Shown one piece after another: positions 41,023 through 50,019 of a stretch of 64,000 nucleotides of DNA. The DNA is from Varibaculum cambriense DSM 15806. GTDB lineage: Bacteria > Actinomycetota > Actinomycetes > Actinomycetales > Actinomycetaceae. How positions within the stretch are numbered: the stretch's first letter is position 1; every line of letters starts with the position of its first letter. The stretch covers positions 558,001 to 622,000 of the forward strand of contig NZ_ATUF01000002.1 in the NCBI RefSeq assembly GCF_000420065.1, in the 5' to 3' direction. The position numbers were made by a program, and so were the translations under genes. The notes under the pieces are model-generated. The model was given only the letters and a program-made list of their open reading frames with translations. It did no database searches and was not told the origin of the DNA.

Positions 41023-42414
41023 TCACTGAGATAAGCCGACCGCTCCGATATCTAGTCGTAGCAGGTCATCTACAGTTTCTCGCGCAACGATATACCGTGG
41101 GGATGCCTTGCGACTGAGCCCCACCACGCCGGGACGGGGCACCAGATTATAGTTCGAGGCCATCGCCCGCCCGTAGGCACCGGTAGCGGGAATTACTAGC
41201 AAATCACCAGCACGGATATCGGCAGGCAGGGCAATCTCGGGCACTAAAATATCTCCGGATTCGCAATGCATTCCCACTACCCGGCAGCTGGCCGCCGGCG
41301 CATCCGAAACCCGCGATGCCAAAGTGGCCACATATCCCGCGTCATAGAGGGCGGGGCGAATATTGTCGCTCATACCCCCATCTACGCTCACGTATTTGCG
41401 GATGCTACCGTCCTCTAGCTGCACGTCTTTGACCGTTCCCACCTGGTACAGGCTGACGCATACCGGACCGGCCAGCCAGCGTCCCGGTTCAATCGAAATA
41501 TGGGGTATATCGGTGCCTGCCTGCTCGCAGGCTTTCTTTACCGAGGCCGCCAGAGAGCGCGCATATTCGCTGGCGGTTGGCACTTCCTCCCCTTGATAGG
41601 AGATTGCTAAGCCGCCACCCAGGTCAACTTCCGGGACCGCCTCGCCAAGACGCTGCACCTGGGCGCGGAACGCCAGCAGCCTTTCCGCCGCTACCTGGAA
41701 GGACGCTAAATCTTTGATTTGGGAGCCGATATGGGAGTGCAGTCCCACCAGCTTTAGATTGGGGGCAGCAATAATCTTTTCGACCGCTTCGAGGGCGGCT
41801 CCGGAAGCCAGGGAGAGGCCGAATTTTTGGTCTTCGTGGGCGGTAGCAATAAAGCTGTGTCCCCCGGCGTGCACTCCGGTGGTTACCCGCACCATCACCG
41901 GAGCAGTGGTATTTTCACTCTCGCTCAGGGACTGCAAGAGGTCGATTTCATTCAGGGAATCTACGATGATCCGTCCAATCCCGCTGCGTAGTGCCAGGCG
42001 TAGGCATTCGCGGGATTTATTGTTCCCGTGCAGCCCGATTTTCTGAGGGTCAGCTCCCATCGCGGGGTTGAGCGCGACTGTAAGTTCTCCCAGGCTGGCG
42101 GTGTCAATCCCCATTCCCGCCTTGGTGATAGCTTCCCCTAAAGCGGTACACAGGAAGGCCTTGCCCGCATAGTAGACATTGGCGCCGGAAAATCCGTAAC
42201 CTTCCCAAAACTCTTCCGCCATCGCGCTAGCAATAGTTTTGGCGCGAGCAGCGAAATCATCCAGGTCAAATAGGTAGGAGGGGGTGCCGAAACGCTGAGC
42301 CAGCTCAGTTACTTTTTGTCCGGCAAAAGACAGTTGCCCATCTTCCTCTCGCTTGGCTCCCCCGGGCCACAGCACGGGATTTTCCGCAGGTTCGGGACAA
42401 GTAAGCATCGGCAA
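41023..42414 (-). CDS. lysA: Diaminopimelate decarboxylase
   Basis: Makes lysine by decarboxylating meso-diaminopimelate; PLP enzyme of the alanine-racemase-like fold III, 463 residues. The PLP lysine is in VYYAGKAFLCTAL, followed by GMGIDTASLGEL, GLHSHIGSQIKD, VDLGGGLAISYQ, ISIEPGRWLAGP and the catalytic-Cys motif HCESGDILV. It heads the hom-thrC-thrB run with an 88-bp gap. In many actinobacteria argS precedes lysA here; that gene is absent, and a toxin-antitoxin pair lies upstream instead. Confidence 0.96.
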   Translation of the reverse strand: MPMLTCPEPAENPVLWPGGAKREEDGQLSFAGQKVTELAQRFGTPSYLFDLDDFAARAKTIASAMAEEFWEGYGFSGANVYYAGKAFLCTALGEAITKAGMGIDTASLGELTVALNPAMGADPQKIGLHGNNKSRECLRLALRSGIGRIIVDSLNEIDLLQSLSESENTTAPVMVRVTTGVHAGGHSFIATAHEDQKFGLSLASGAALEAVEKIIAAPNLKLVGLHSHIGSQIKDLASFQVAAERLLAFRAQVQRLGEAVPEVDLGGGLAISYQGEEVPTASEYARSLAASVKKACEQAGTDIPHISIEPGRWLAGPVCVSLYQVGTVKDVQLEDGSIRKYVSVDGGMSDNIRPALYDAGYVATLASRVSDAPAASCRVVGMHCESGDILVPEIALPADIRAGDLLVIPATGAYGRAMASNYNLVPRPGVVGLSRKASPRYIVARETVDDLLRLDIGAVGLSQ

Positions 42415-42572
42415 CCTCTCAAGTAGCTAGGTATCTTCCCTTAAAGTATCGCCAAGCCGATAAAAGCTTGCAAAACCTTTCCCGCAGGCTGGATAGTATC
42501 GAGAACGTGTAAAACTGCTTTACATATCAGAGCGCACTGATTTCTTGTTAGAGCAGGCGCAGGTGGACGATC

Positions 42573-42914
42573 TCACGAACAGCACCAAATGTGCGATTCT
42601 AACTGCTGGGCTTGGTCTCGTCTGACATAAATTACGGCAATGATATTGACTTCCTTAGTATCATCATTGACCCAAAAGTAAATGTAATAATTTTTCACCC
42701 GAATTTTGCGGAAACCCATATCACGCCAAGGCTTCTCTTCGATTAGTTTCACCCGATAGGGCATAAATGACAGCGTGGATATTTCTTTTTGCAACAGTTC
42801 CAATAGTTTTTTCGCGATTTCAGGCTCTCGCAGGTCTACAGCAATATAGTCCCTAATGAGCCTTAGGTGTTGTCGCGCCTGTGCGGTAAAGCGGATTGCA
42901 TACTGATCCATCAC
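42573..42914 (-). CDS. RelE/ParE-family toxin
   Basis: 113 residues of the type II toxin fold shared by RelE and ParE: YAIRFTAQARQHLRLIRDYIA at the N-terminus, LSFMPYRVKLIEEKPWRDMGFRKIRVKNYYIYFWV in the middle (given here as adjacent motifs PYRVKLI, RKIRVKNYYIYF) and a final VIYVRRDQ strand. Relatives cleave mRNA on the ribosome or poison gyrase; the residues seen do not separate the two. Its start overlaps the antitoxin stop by four bases, the usual antitoxin-first operon. Base composition is more AT-rich than the neighbours, consistent with horizontal gain. Confidence 0.9.
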   Translation of the reverse strand: MMDQYAIRFTAQARQHLRLIRDYIAVDLREPEIAKKLLELLQKEISTLSFMPYRVKLIEEKPWRDMGFRKIRVKNYYIYFWVNDDTKEVNIIAVIYVRRDQAQQLESHIWCCS

Positions 42915-43204
42915 AGATTTTTGCCCAAATCGTCGAATACTTCGTCAATACCGTAGGAGTCACCTGATAGAGCTTGGGAGTACCCCGCGCTCATCAGGGC
43001 GTTAAACTTTTTCTCGTCCAGAGCATCACGAGATGGGAGCTCACTAGGGATAGTAAGGGGAAAAGGAATCCCATTGTGCATGATGATTTGCCGATAAAAC
43101 ATATCAATCGCGGTCGCGCGAGAAACCCCCATAGTATCCAAGATTTCTTCTGCCTTAGCCTTCACATTTTCCTGGATACGAACATTCACACTTGCGGTTT
43201 TCAC
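42911..43204 (-). CDS. RelB/DinJ-family antitoxin
   Basis: 97 residues. The N-terminal ribbon-helix-helix segment (ASVNVRIQENVKAKAEEILDTMGVSRATAIDMFYRQI, read as strand VNVRI then helices) is typical of DinJ/RelB and binds the operon's own promoter. The C-terminal part should wrap the toxin. It is co-transcribed with the toxin through a four-base overlap. The 234-bp region upstream (43205-43438), between this start and the MFS stop, probably holds the self-regulated promoter; I could not pick out a convincing operator. Confidence 0.9.
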   Translation of the reverse strand: MKTASVNVRIQENVKAKAEEILDTMGVSRATAIDMFYRQIIMHNGIPFPLTIPSELPSRDALDEKKFNALMSAGYSQALSGDSYGIDEVFDDLGKNL

Positions 43205-43438
43205 AGTAACTATTCCCCTCTTTGCCTACGCAACCAATATAAGCGTATGTATCGCACATAACAACACTTACGCAAAAATAGAGTCTCACCCCAGAGAGTT
43301 AGGTAGCTCTGGCGGAAATAACTATTCCAAACACCCGTGTTACGGTTCTAAAAGATTTCGAGTCAGGCTTTATGCTTTCGCAACTTGCCAGGCTACGGGG
43401 TATTCCGCAAAGTTTTTTCGTTACCGCAGGCAGGGTAT

Positions 43439-44707
43439 TTAGCTATTTTTGGAGGGCGAATCCGGCTTTGCCAGGTGCAGATCTACTGCCACTAGCCGCC
43501 GTTTATAGGCACGGCGCAGCGAGTTACGCAGAGGCAGCGAGCCCGCCAATACGACCGCCAGAATCGCCCAGGCAGTGGCAATCACTACCCAGAGCCCTGC
43601 CCGAGCCCCGCCCGCATCTACCACATTGCCCCCAATCCAAGCACCTGCCGAAATCCCCAGGGTGAAGAAGGTGTTCAGCCAAGCCATCCCCTCAGTGAAA
43701 CGAGATGCAGGAACCAGATTCGCTAAAATATTGGTCGCATTGGTCATAGTAGGTGCATAGGTGGCGCCAGTGAGGGCCAGACAAATCCCTAATATCCACG
43801 CATTCGACGCGAAGAAAAAGGTGGAAAATCCAACAGCCATCAAGACAATTCCCCCTACAAACAGGCGTAATGCCGAGATTCCCCATTCCCTGGCTCCATA
43901 GATTATTGCCGCCGAAAAGGAAGTTACCCCAAACATGGCCAACAGGATACCGGCAATTTGTGGCAAACCAATTTCCCGACAATAGGCCACTACGGATAAA
44001 TCTAGGGCGCCAAAAGTGAGGCCACAAAGCAGGAAGATTGTCCCCAGCACCACCATCGCAGTCGATTTCAGTAGGGGTTTTGCTTCCTCAGGAGAAAAAT
44101 CAGCTTTACCACGGGGGGTGGGTTCAGTTTTCCTCTGGGACAAGAACCAGAAACCCCCGATTCCCGAGGTGAGCAAACAGGCAACGATCCCCGCTGCCGG
44201 GTGTACTACCGTGGCCAGCACAGTAGCGATAATGGGACCGAAAATAAAGATTACTTCATCGAGAGCGGCCTCAAAAGCATAGGCAGTGTTCAATTTGCGG
44301 GAACCAGCTAAAAGATGAGTCCAACGAGCCCTAACGAAGGCCCCAAAAGATCCAGTAGTAGCCCCCGACAAAGCTGCAATTAAATATAGCGTCCACCGGG
44401 GCGCATGATACAAGGTCGCCACGGTTAATGCCGCAAGTAAAACCAGCGAAGCTGCCACCAAGGGACGCAGAATTTTTGCTTGCCCATGCCGATCTACCAG
44501 CTGCGCTTGAATAGGCGAGGCCGCCGCCATGGTAATTACCACCACCGCATTTACCTGCCCCGCCAAGGAATATTCCCCGTAGAGGGTAGAAATCATTAGC
44601 AGGGTAGAAAGACCCGCCATCGCCATCGGGAAACGCGCAATCGCCCCCGCGATAGAAAAACTAAGCGCCCCGGGATAAGCAAAAATTTCACGATAGGACT
44701 TGAACAC
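43439..44707 (-). CDS. Major facilitator superfamily transporter
   Basis: 422 residues with about twelve hydrophobic helices, in two six-helix halves. The loop between helices 2 and 3 has AQLVDRHGQAKILRPL, a variant of the MFS motif A (GxLaDrxGrr). The N-terminal FPMAMAGLSTLLMISTLYGEYSLAG segment resembles actinobacterial drug or sugar efflux-type MFS members. The substrate is not predictable. It is monocistronic in this orientation; the divergent DUF3017 gene begins 59 bp away. Confidence 0.9.
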   Translation of the reverse strand: MFKSYREIFAYPGALSFSIAGAIARFPMAMAGLSTLLMISTLYGEYSLAGQVNAVVVITMAAASPIQAQLVDRHGQAKILRPLVAASLVLLAALTVATLYHAPRWTLYLIAALSGATTGSFGAFVRARWTHLLAGSRKLNTAYAFEAALDEVIFIFGPIIATVLATVVHPAAGIVACLLTSGIGGFWFLSQRKTEPTPRGKADFSPEEAKPLLKSTAMVVLGTIFLLCGLTFGALDLSVVAYCREIGLPQIAGILLAMFGVTSFSAAIIYGAREWGISALRLFVGGIVLMAVGFSTFFFASNAWILGICLALTGATYAPTMTNATNILANLVPASRFTEGMAWLNTFFTLGISAGAWIGGNVVDAGGARAGLWVVIATAWAILAVVLAGSLPLRNSLRRAYKRRLVAVDLHLAKPDSPSKNS

Positions 44708-44766
44708 ATCTCTAAGCCTAACCGGTTGACTACGTTCTATCCCAGCTGCCCGGCTAGACTGAGGCT

Positions 44767-45054
44767 ATGGGTTTGTCGAATAATCGTTTTTGGCGCCGCG
44801 GTTGCACTACGGCCTTGGTCGCAGCGATTATCGGCATAGCCATTGTGGGGTTCATCGGACACCCAGTGTTTGCCAGCCGCATATTTTCACTGATGCTGCT
44901 GCTACTGGGGGTCTACCGGTTACTTGATCGCTCCCCAAACGCCTGGTGCGCAGTACGTTCCTGGTGGATTGATTGCCTTACCCTGTTTATCCTCTCCATA
45001 GCGCTGTTTATCCTGGCACCCTACGGCGGCATTATTATGCCGACTGGGATTTAA
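44767..45054 (+). CDS. DUF3017-family small membrane protein
   Basis: 95 residues, three predicted membrane helices with a basic N-terminus (NNRFWRRG). The middle LLLLGVYRLLDRSPNAWCAVRSWWIDCLTL segment, with Arg-Leu, then Ala-Val-Arg-Ser, matches the DUF3017 pattern of actinobacteria. The role is unknown. Its stop codon shares bases with the stop of convergent pepC (TTAA), so the two genes end on top of each other. Confidence 0.75.
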   Translation: MGLSNNRFWRRGCTTALVAAIIGIAIVGFIGHPVFASRIFSLMLLLLGVYRLLDRSPNAWCAVRSWWIDCLTLFILSIALFILAPYGGIIMPTGI

Positions 45055-46394
45055 GCCAATGACCCCATCGGGTCCCAGGCAGGCAGCACTATCGGCGCGT
45101 CCTCGGATTCGATAACCTCTCGGTATTGTTTGGGAAGCCGGTCACGATGCACCGCGATTTCAAAAACATACTCATCGAACCAAGAATCATTCATAGTGTA
45201 AAAACCCTCATCAGCACGGCCTTCGCACCCCCAAGAGTTTTCTACCCGCCAACGGCGTGGAGCACCATCCAATATATCTACCCCCACGAACAACATGGCG
45301 TGGGTCATTAGAGATTCGTGGGAGAGTAGACGCTCTTCCTTGTCCATCCCGAACTCCACCCCATAAACCGCTTCGTAGTCATAGAGATTCTTGTCCCACA
45401 GCGACAGCTCCCGGTCAGCCTGCTGCTCGGTATCGCAACCGAACCACACCGGTTTGCCCGCCTGCAACACGGTTGCCGCACAATCTTTCATCACTTGCAT
45501 AGGTACATTCAAATACCGCACCGGGGCAGCTCCCAGCACATTGCCCAGGCGATCGACAGTGTAGGTCTTTCCGTACGGGTTGGCTTCCCGCGGATCATTA
45601 ACCAAGCAAACATAATTGCGCAGATCATTAACGATATATTTATCCGCAAACTGTTGAGGAGTCACCTCCCCTAGACGCTCAAACTTATTGTCTTTATCGT
45701 TGTACTGCCATACGAATTTTTCAGGTGGAGTCCCTAGGTGAATATTGAGAATCCGGTGGACTCCTTTGAGCAGTCCCGCCTTTACTTCCCCAACGGTTTT
45801 GGGACTATTTTGCGCGGCTTTCCGCAGCGTCAGCGCCCCTTCCCGTAGGTAACGTTCCAGAATCCGATCCATTTTCTTTGAGTTGGAGGAGGATTCGGTT
45901 TCTGGCATGGCCCACTTAGGAACCACCCCATATTTATCGACTAGCGCCACGAACATATTCCACTGGCCGCCGTCCCCAATCGGATCGGACAGCAGATGGG
46001 CAACCGTGCGGTCATCCAGGTCGCGATCGGCCAGCTCAATCTGGGATTCAAAGAAATAGTTCGCTTTTTCTAGTTTGTCCCAATAGAACAGGTAAGCCTG
46101 GGAAAACTCGAAGTTCTCGACATTTAGTCGCTTAATCATGGAGGAACGCAGCAGATTCAGTCCGGCGAATAGCCAGCACCGGCCTGATTTCTTTTGGTTT
46201 GCCACTGGCCACGCATCAAGTTTGTGGGACATGGAGCGATCTGCATACGCGACCACTTGGTGATTTTGTGCTACCTGATCAATATCGGAGTTGGTCACCG
46301 CGTTTTGCATTAACTGTCCGCGAGTATCCGTACTGAACTCTTTACGCAGCTCCGATAGTATTTCCGGGGTTAATGTTGCTTCGCGTTCGCTCAC
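45051..46394 (-). CDS. pepC: Aminopeptidase C (bleomycin hydrolase family, C1-B)
   Basis: Cytoplasmic cysteine aminopeptidase, 447 residues. The catalytic Cys is in KKSGRCWLFAGLNLLRS, the His in LMTHAMLFVGVD and the Asn in WRVENSWGCEG, so the triad is complete. Start: GTG at 46394 is preceded at four bases by AGGAGG (46399-46404); an in-frame ATG 33 bases earlier (46427) has no such signal. C1-B peptidases form hexamers with the active sites inside and self-trim through their C-terminus. It converges on the DUF3017 gene. Confidence 0.95.
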   Translation of the reverse strand: MSEREATLTPEILSELRKEFSTDTRGQLMQNAVTNSDIDQVAQNHQVVAYADRSMSHKLDAWPVANQKKSGRCWLFAGLNLLRSSMIKRLNVENFEFSQAYLFYWDKLEKANYFFESQIELADRDLDDRTVAHLLSDPIGDGGQWNMFVALVDKYGVVPKWAMPETESSSNSKKMDRILERYLREGALTLRKAAQNSPKTVGEVKAGLLKGVHRILNIHLGTPPEKFVWQYNDKDNKFERLGEVTPQQFADKYIVNDLRNYVCLVNDPREANPYGKTYTVDRLGNVLGAAPVRYLNVPMQVMKDCAATVLQAGKPVWFGCDTEQQADRELSLWDKNLYDYEAVYGVEFGMDKEERLLSHESLMTHAMLFVGVDILDGAPRRWRVENSWGCEGRADEGFYTMNDSWFDEYVFEIAVHRDRLPKQYREVIESEDAPIVLPAWDPMGSLA

Positions 46395-46398
46395 TGTT

Positions 46399-46404
46399 CC
46401 TCCT
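46399..46404 (-). promoter_or_regulatory. Ribosome-binding site deciding the pepC start
   Basis: AGGAGG on the minus strand, four bases before the GTG at 46394. It supports that start rather than the ATG at 46427. Confidence 0.75.
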
Positions 46405-46665
46405 AGATTTGGGCAGAGACTCGCCATTTTTGCAGGCGAAAACTATCCCGGATAACTACCCCGGTTTTGGGAAGCTACCGCAGTTTCGCCGCTTTCTTCT
46501 TTGTTTCCAAAATATCGCATCGTTCCCACTTAGTTAATTTGGGGCATTTGGCTCACTGCTGGCTACGCGGATCCACCAGGTTGAAATTAAAACTTTTGCG
46601 ACGAGGACGCAGCCTGGTCCTGCCAGCAGCTATCGTGGCTGCCGGAAACTTTTCCAGTGCAACCC

Positions 46666-48780
46666 CTACTGGTTTTCCGCTAACTCTGCGAGCATTTCCT
46701 CTACCTGTTTAATCCAGATTCGTCCGGAAATATCCGAGGGCATCCGCAGGTCACCGCGGGGACTGAGACCAAATCCCGCAGTTATTCCCGGCCCGCCGGG
46801 CACGCAAGTCCGTTTGAACTGGGAGGTAAAGAAGCGGCGCAAGAACTCTCGTAGCCAGCGCAAAATAGTTTCCAGATCGTACTGGTGACGATCCGCTTCC
46901 GGTAGGTCGGCTGGCCACCGCCCCTTTTGCTTATCTGCCCATGCCTGGTACGCCAGGTAGGCAATATCGCGGGGTTCGCGCCCTAATAGCAGATGGTAGA
47001 GGAAGAACTCGTGCAGTTCGTAAGGGCCGATGGTGTCCTGGGTGGATTGCAGTTTTTCCCCACCTCCCGGAATCAGCTCCGGAGAGATTTCTTGCGCCAA
47101 AATATCTTTTAGCACTTTAGTGCAAGCCTCACCGAACAGATTTTGCCGGCATACCCAACGAATCATGTATTGCAGCATGGTTTTGGGGATTCCCGGGTTA
47201 ACCGAATAATGCGACATATGGTCGCCCACCCCATAGGTGCACCACCCTAAAGCCGCTTCAGACAGATCGCCGGTTCCAATCACCAATCCGCCCTGATGGT
47301 TAGCTATCCGGAACAGGTAATCGGCGCGCAACCCCGCCTGTACGTTTTCGAAAGTCACGTCATATTGGGCGGCACCTGCGGCGAAGGGATGTCCCATATC
47401 GGCGAGCATTTGCCGGGCAGCCGGGCGAATATCAATTTCTTCGCACTTAATCCCTAGAGATTCACAAAGTTTATAGGCGTGAGATTTAGTTCCTTCTGAA
47501 GTCGCAAAACCGGGCAAAGTATAGGCCAAAATCTGGGATTTATCGAGGCCGAGCCGGGTGGCCACCTCGCTACACACCAAGAGTGCCTGGGTAGAATCTA
47601 GGCCTCCGGATACTCCCAAAACCATCTTGGGGTTACCGACTGCCTGCAAACGTTTTTGCAGGCCGTAAACCTGAATCTGGAATGCCTGCTGGCAGGCACG
47701 GTCAATTCCTGCCTGGTCGGCGGGCAGGAAAGGGAACCTCGCCGGAGCGGGGCACAGCGCAGCCTGCGGATCCTGCAATATGTCGGCATTGGAAACATTT
47801 GCCCAGGGGTCAAAGGAGATAGCTGCTCCGGCAGCTCCCACTCCGAGGCGAATCTTCACTTCCCATGGCTTGTCGGGTTGCCCAGCCCCGGCATCCGCGA
47901 AACTGCTTTCGCGCCGCCGGCGATTGGCGAGGGCGGTTAAATCAATATCGGCCAGGGCAATCTGGGTTTCACTGGGGAACGGATCGGTTCCCGCTAGCTT
48001 AGAGCCATCCTGGTAAATAAAGGTTCGTCCTTCCCAGGCAGCATCGGAGGAGGACTCTCCATTGCCGGCTGCCGCGTGTGCATAGGCGCAGATTCCGCGC
48101 CGGGATGTGGCGCCCGCCAGCAGTTGTTGCTGCTCACCGCTCTCCAAAGTTGCAGGATAAGCCGCCGGATTGGCAATTAAGCTTGCCCCTTGCAAGGCAA
48201 GAGACAGCGCCAGAGAACGTGCCGCAACGGCGTCGCTGCCAACTTCCGCCCCAACTGTTAGGCCAGCCACGTCCTCAACCTGGATAACCCCGTTCCCAAT
48301 GGGAGCCTCGCTGGCTCCTGGAATCTGGGGTGCGAACCAACTCGCATCTGCAGAAAGGTGCGCACCGGAAGCAAAGTAACGTTTTTCATAAGCCGCACTA
48401 GCAGGAAAAACTTTCGGAGTCAGGGCAATAACTTTCCCGCGTGCCAAAAACACCGCACAATTGTAGATTTGACCTGCTATCCGCAGCGGGGCGCCTACCA
48501 CGATTAGCTCGGCGCAATCGGAAGTGGCTTTGGCCAGCAGTTCTATTCCTTTTTCCACACTCTTTAGCAGACGCTCAGAAAACACCAGGTCATCGAGGGT
48601 ATAACCGGAAATACTCATCTCCGGAAAAACCGCTACACAGGCACCTTGGCGGGCAGCTTGTCGCGCCGCTGCCGCGATTTCCGGTACGTTTCGATCCGGC
48701 TGGCCGGGATGGCTGGGAATAGTAATAGCGGCGACCCGGGCGAAACCGTGCGCATAGGGGCTAGAAAAAGTCATGTTCAT
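46666..48780 (-). CDS. nadE: NAD+ synthetase with inactive-looking glutaminase domain
   Basis: 704 residues. It amidates deamido-NAD to NAD. The N-terminal nitrilase-like glutaminase domain (about 10-315) keeps Glu54 (FPEMSISGY) and Lys123 (LTPKVFPAS) of the Glu-Lys-Cys triad. In place of the cysteine motif EVCED or EICED it has EVGSD, with Gly181 (codon GGC, 48238-48240) at the catalytic position. The C-terminal synthetase domain is intact: GVSGGLDSTQALL (391-396 is SGGLDS), YTLPGFATS, VIGTGDLSEAALGWCTYGVGDHMSHY. The predicted consequence is use of free ammonia instead of glutamine. The gene is single, with about 240 bp between it and pepC. Confidence 0.93.
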   Translation of the reverse strand: MNMTFSSPYAHGFARVAAITIPSHPGQPDRNVPEIAAAARQAARQGACVAVFPEMSISGYTLDDLVFSERLLKSVEKGIELLAKATSDCAELIVVGAPLRIAGQIYNCAVFLARGKVIALTPKVFPASAAYEKRYFASGAHLSADASWFAPQIPGASEAPIGNGVIQVEDVAGLTVGAEVGSDAVAARSLALSLALQGASLIANPAAYPATLESGEQQQLLAGATSRRGICAYAHAAAGNGESSSDAAWEGRTFIYQDGSKLAGTDPFPSETQIALADIDLTALANRRRRESSFADAGAGQPDKPWEVKIRLGVGAAGAAISFDPWANVSNADILQDPQAALCPAPARFPFLPADQAGIDRACQQAFQIQVYGLQKRLQAVGNPKMVLGVSGGLDSTQALLVCSEVATRLGLDKSQILAYTLPGFATSEGTKSHAYKLCESLGIKCEEIDIRPAARQMLADMGHPFAAGAAQYDVTFENVQAGLRADYLFRIANHQGGLVIGTGDLSEAALGWCTYGVGDHMSHYSVNPGIPKTMLQYMIRWVCRQNLFGEACTKVLKDILAQEISPELIPGGGEKLQSTQDTIGPYELHEFFLYHLLLGREPRDIAYLAYQAWADKQKGRWPADLPEADRHQYDLETILRWLREFLRRFFTSQFKRTCVPGGPGITAGFGLSPRGDLRMPSDISGRIWIKQVEEMLAELAENQ

Positions 48781-48892
48781 ATTATTGCACCCGCCTTCGC
48801 TAGCGTCTGCCTCCCTAAATGTAATCAGCGTCTAATTAGAGGGCGCTGATTTAGTAAGCGCCGGGGTAAATGTGTAGAATCATTGAAGTCCA

Positions 48893-48968
48893 GCCCCGAT
48901 AGCTCAGTGGATAGAGCGTTCGCCTCCGGAGCGAAAGGCCGCAGGTTCGAATCCTGTTCGGGGCACCA
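48893..48968 (+). tRNA. tRNA-Arg(CCG)
   Basis: Complete cloverleaf. The acceptor arms GCCCCGA and TCGGGGC pair fully. The D-arm contains AGCTCAGTGGATAGAGC, and the anticodon stem TTCGC/GCGAA encloses loop CTCCGGA with anticodon CCG at 48926-48928, which reads the Arg codon CGG. The T-arm GCAGGTTCGAATCCTGT is standard. The 3' CCA is encoded (48966-48968). It stands alone between nadE and a HAD gene; no nearby duplication of its 3' end suggests an integrated element. The gap 48969-49182 after it shows nothing else. Confidence 0.98.
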
Positions 48969-49182
48969 AATGTTTTCCTGCGAAATTATTCCCCTATCTG
49001 CTGATTGTCTCCCCGCACTAGACACTCACCAAAAACGCGCCGCTAAATTATCTAGCAGAAAATGCACTTTTGTTAGAGAGAACCGAGTGCTCGCGCATTA
49101 GCTGGCGTTTTCCCATAGAGTTGAAGAAGCCCGGAAACTGTTAGACTTCCCCTCTGGCAGGTGTCCCCTACAAGGAGCCACA

Positions 49183-50016
49183 ATGCGTAAGTTCGCTTTT
49201 TTGGATTTAGACGGAACCATAATCGACCACAACCAAGTGATCAGCCCTAGGGTAAAGGAAGCTATCACCACCGCCACTGCGAACGGGCACAAAGTATTTA
49301 TCGCCACTGGACGCTCCTATCCGGAGCTTTATCCCTCCCTATTTTCCCTGCCCTTTTCCGGCCTGATTACCGCCAACGGCGCGTACGTAGAATTGGGAGA
49401 CCAGGTACTGACCGATCATTCGATTGACCAGGCTGGCATCGCCGAGTGGACGGATTATTTCCGCCGCGCCGGCGCCACCTGGATTTGGCAAGGTAAAGAC
49501 CATTTTTACCCCTCCGAAAATTTTCTGGATTTTTTCCGCCTCTCCGGAAAATCTAACCGTGCCGCCACCGGTGATTGGGCGGCCTACCTCGAACAGATCA
49601 CGCCTTACCTAGCCAAAGGCATCCCCACTTCTGCCGGCAAATGCATGTTCTATCTCTCCCCCGAAGCACCCTCTAGCTTCGAAGAAGCCCACCGGCTATT
49701 CGGGGATCGCTATATGGTTATCCCCGGATCAGTTGCTGTGCGCGTAGGCGAAGTGGTGGAACTGGGGGTAAAAGGGGTCAATAAAGGTACCGCGGTGCGT
49801 GAAGTCCTCAAGTATTTTGGAGGAGACCGGGCTCAGGCAGTCGCGATCGGCGACTCCATCAACGACTATGAAATGGTACGGGAGGCGGGCATCGGAGTCT
49901 GCCTGGCGGGTGGAGCGGAAAAGCTCCGCAAGATTGCAGACTGGATTGCTCCCCCAATTGAAGAGGACGGGGTGGCGGCCGCCTTTAAGCGTTTCGGTTT
50001 ACTGGATCCCGCTTAG
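49183..50016 (+). CDS. HAD-superfamily phosphatase, Cof-type
   Basis: 277 residues. Nucleophile motif I is FLDLDGTIID (Asp in DLDGT), motif II is ATGRSYPE, motif III Lys is in GVNKGTAVREV, and motif IV is AIGDSINDYEMV. The large cap inserted between II and III marks type IIB (Cof/YkrA-like) members, which act on sugar phosphates, pyridoxal phosphate or FMN-type small substrates. The true substrate is unknown. Start ATG 49183 has AAGGAG 6 bases upstream. It ends three bases before the stop of the convergent membrane-anchored gene. Confidence 0.92.
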   Translation: MRKFAFLDLDGTIIDHNQVISPRVKEAITTATANGHKVFIATGRSYPELYPSLFSLPFSGLITANGAYVELGDQVLTDHSIDQAGIAEWTDYFRRAGATWIWQGKDHFYPSENFLDFFRLSGKSNRAATGDWAAYLEQITPYLAKGIPTSAGKCMFYLSPEAPSSFEEAHRLFGDRYMVIPGSVAVRVGEVVELGVKGVNKGTAVREVLKYFGGDRAQAVAIGDSINDYEMVREAGIGVCLAGGAEKLRKIADWIAPPIEEDGVAAAFKRFGLLDPA

Positions 50017-50019
50017 GGA

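Noticed and set aside
42415-42572. Remnant of argS or a mobile element between the toxin gene and lysA
   Set aside because: No open frame or inverted repeat was seen; the stretch is simply the lysA promoter region as far as I can tell.
48893-48968. Prophage or island attachment at tRNA-Arg
   Set aside because: No integrase, no direct repeat of the tRNA 3' end and no atypical block on either side within the window.
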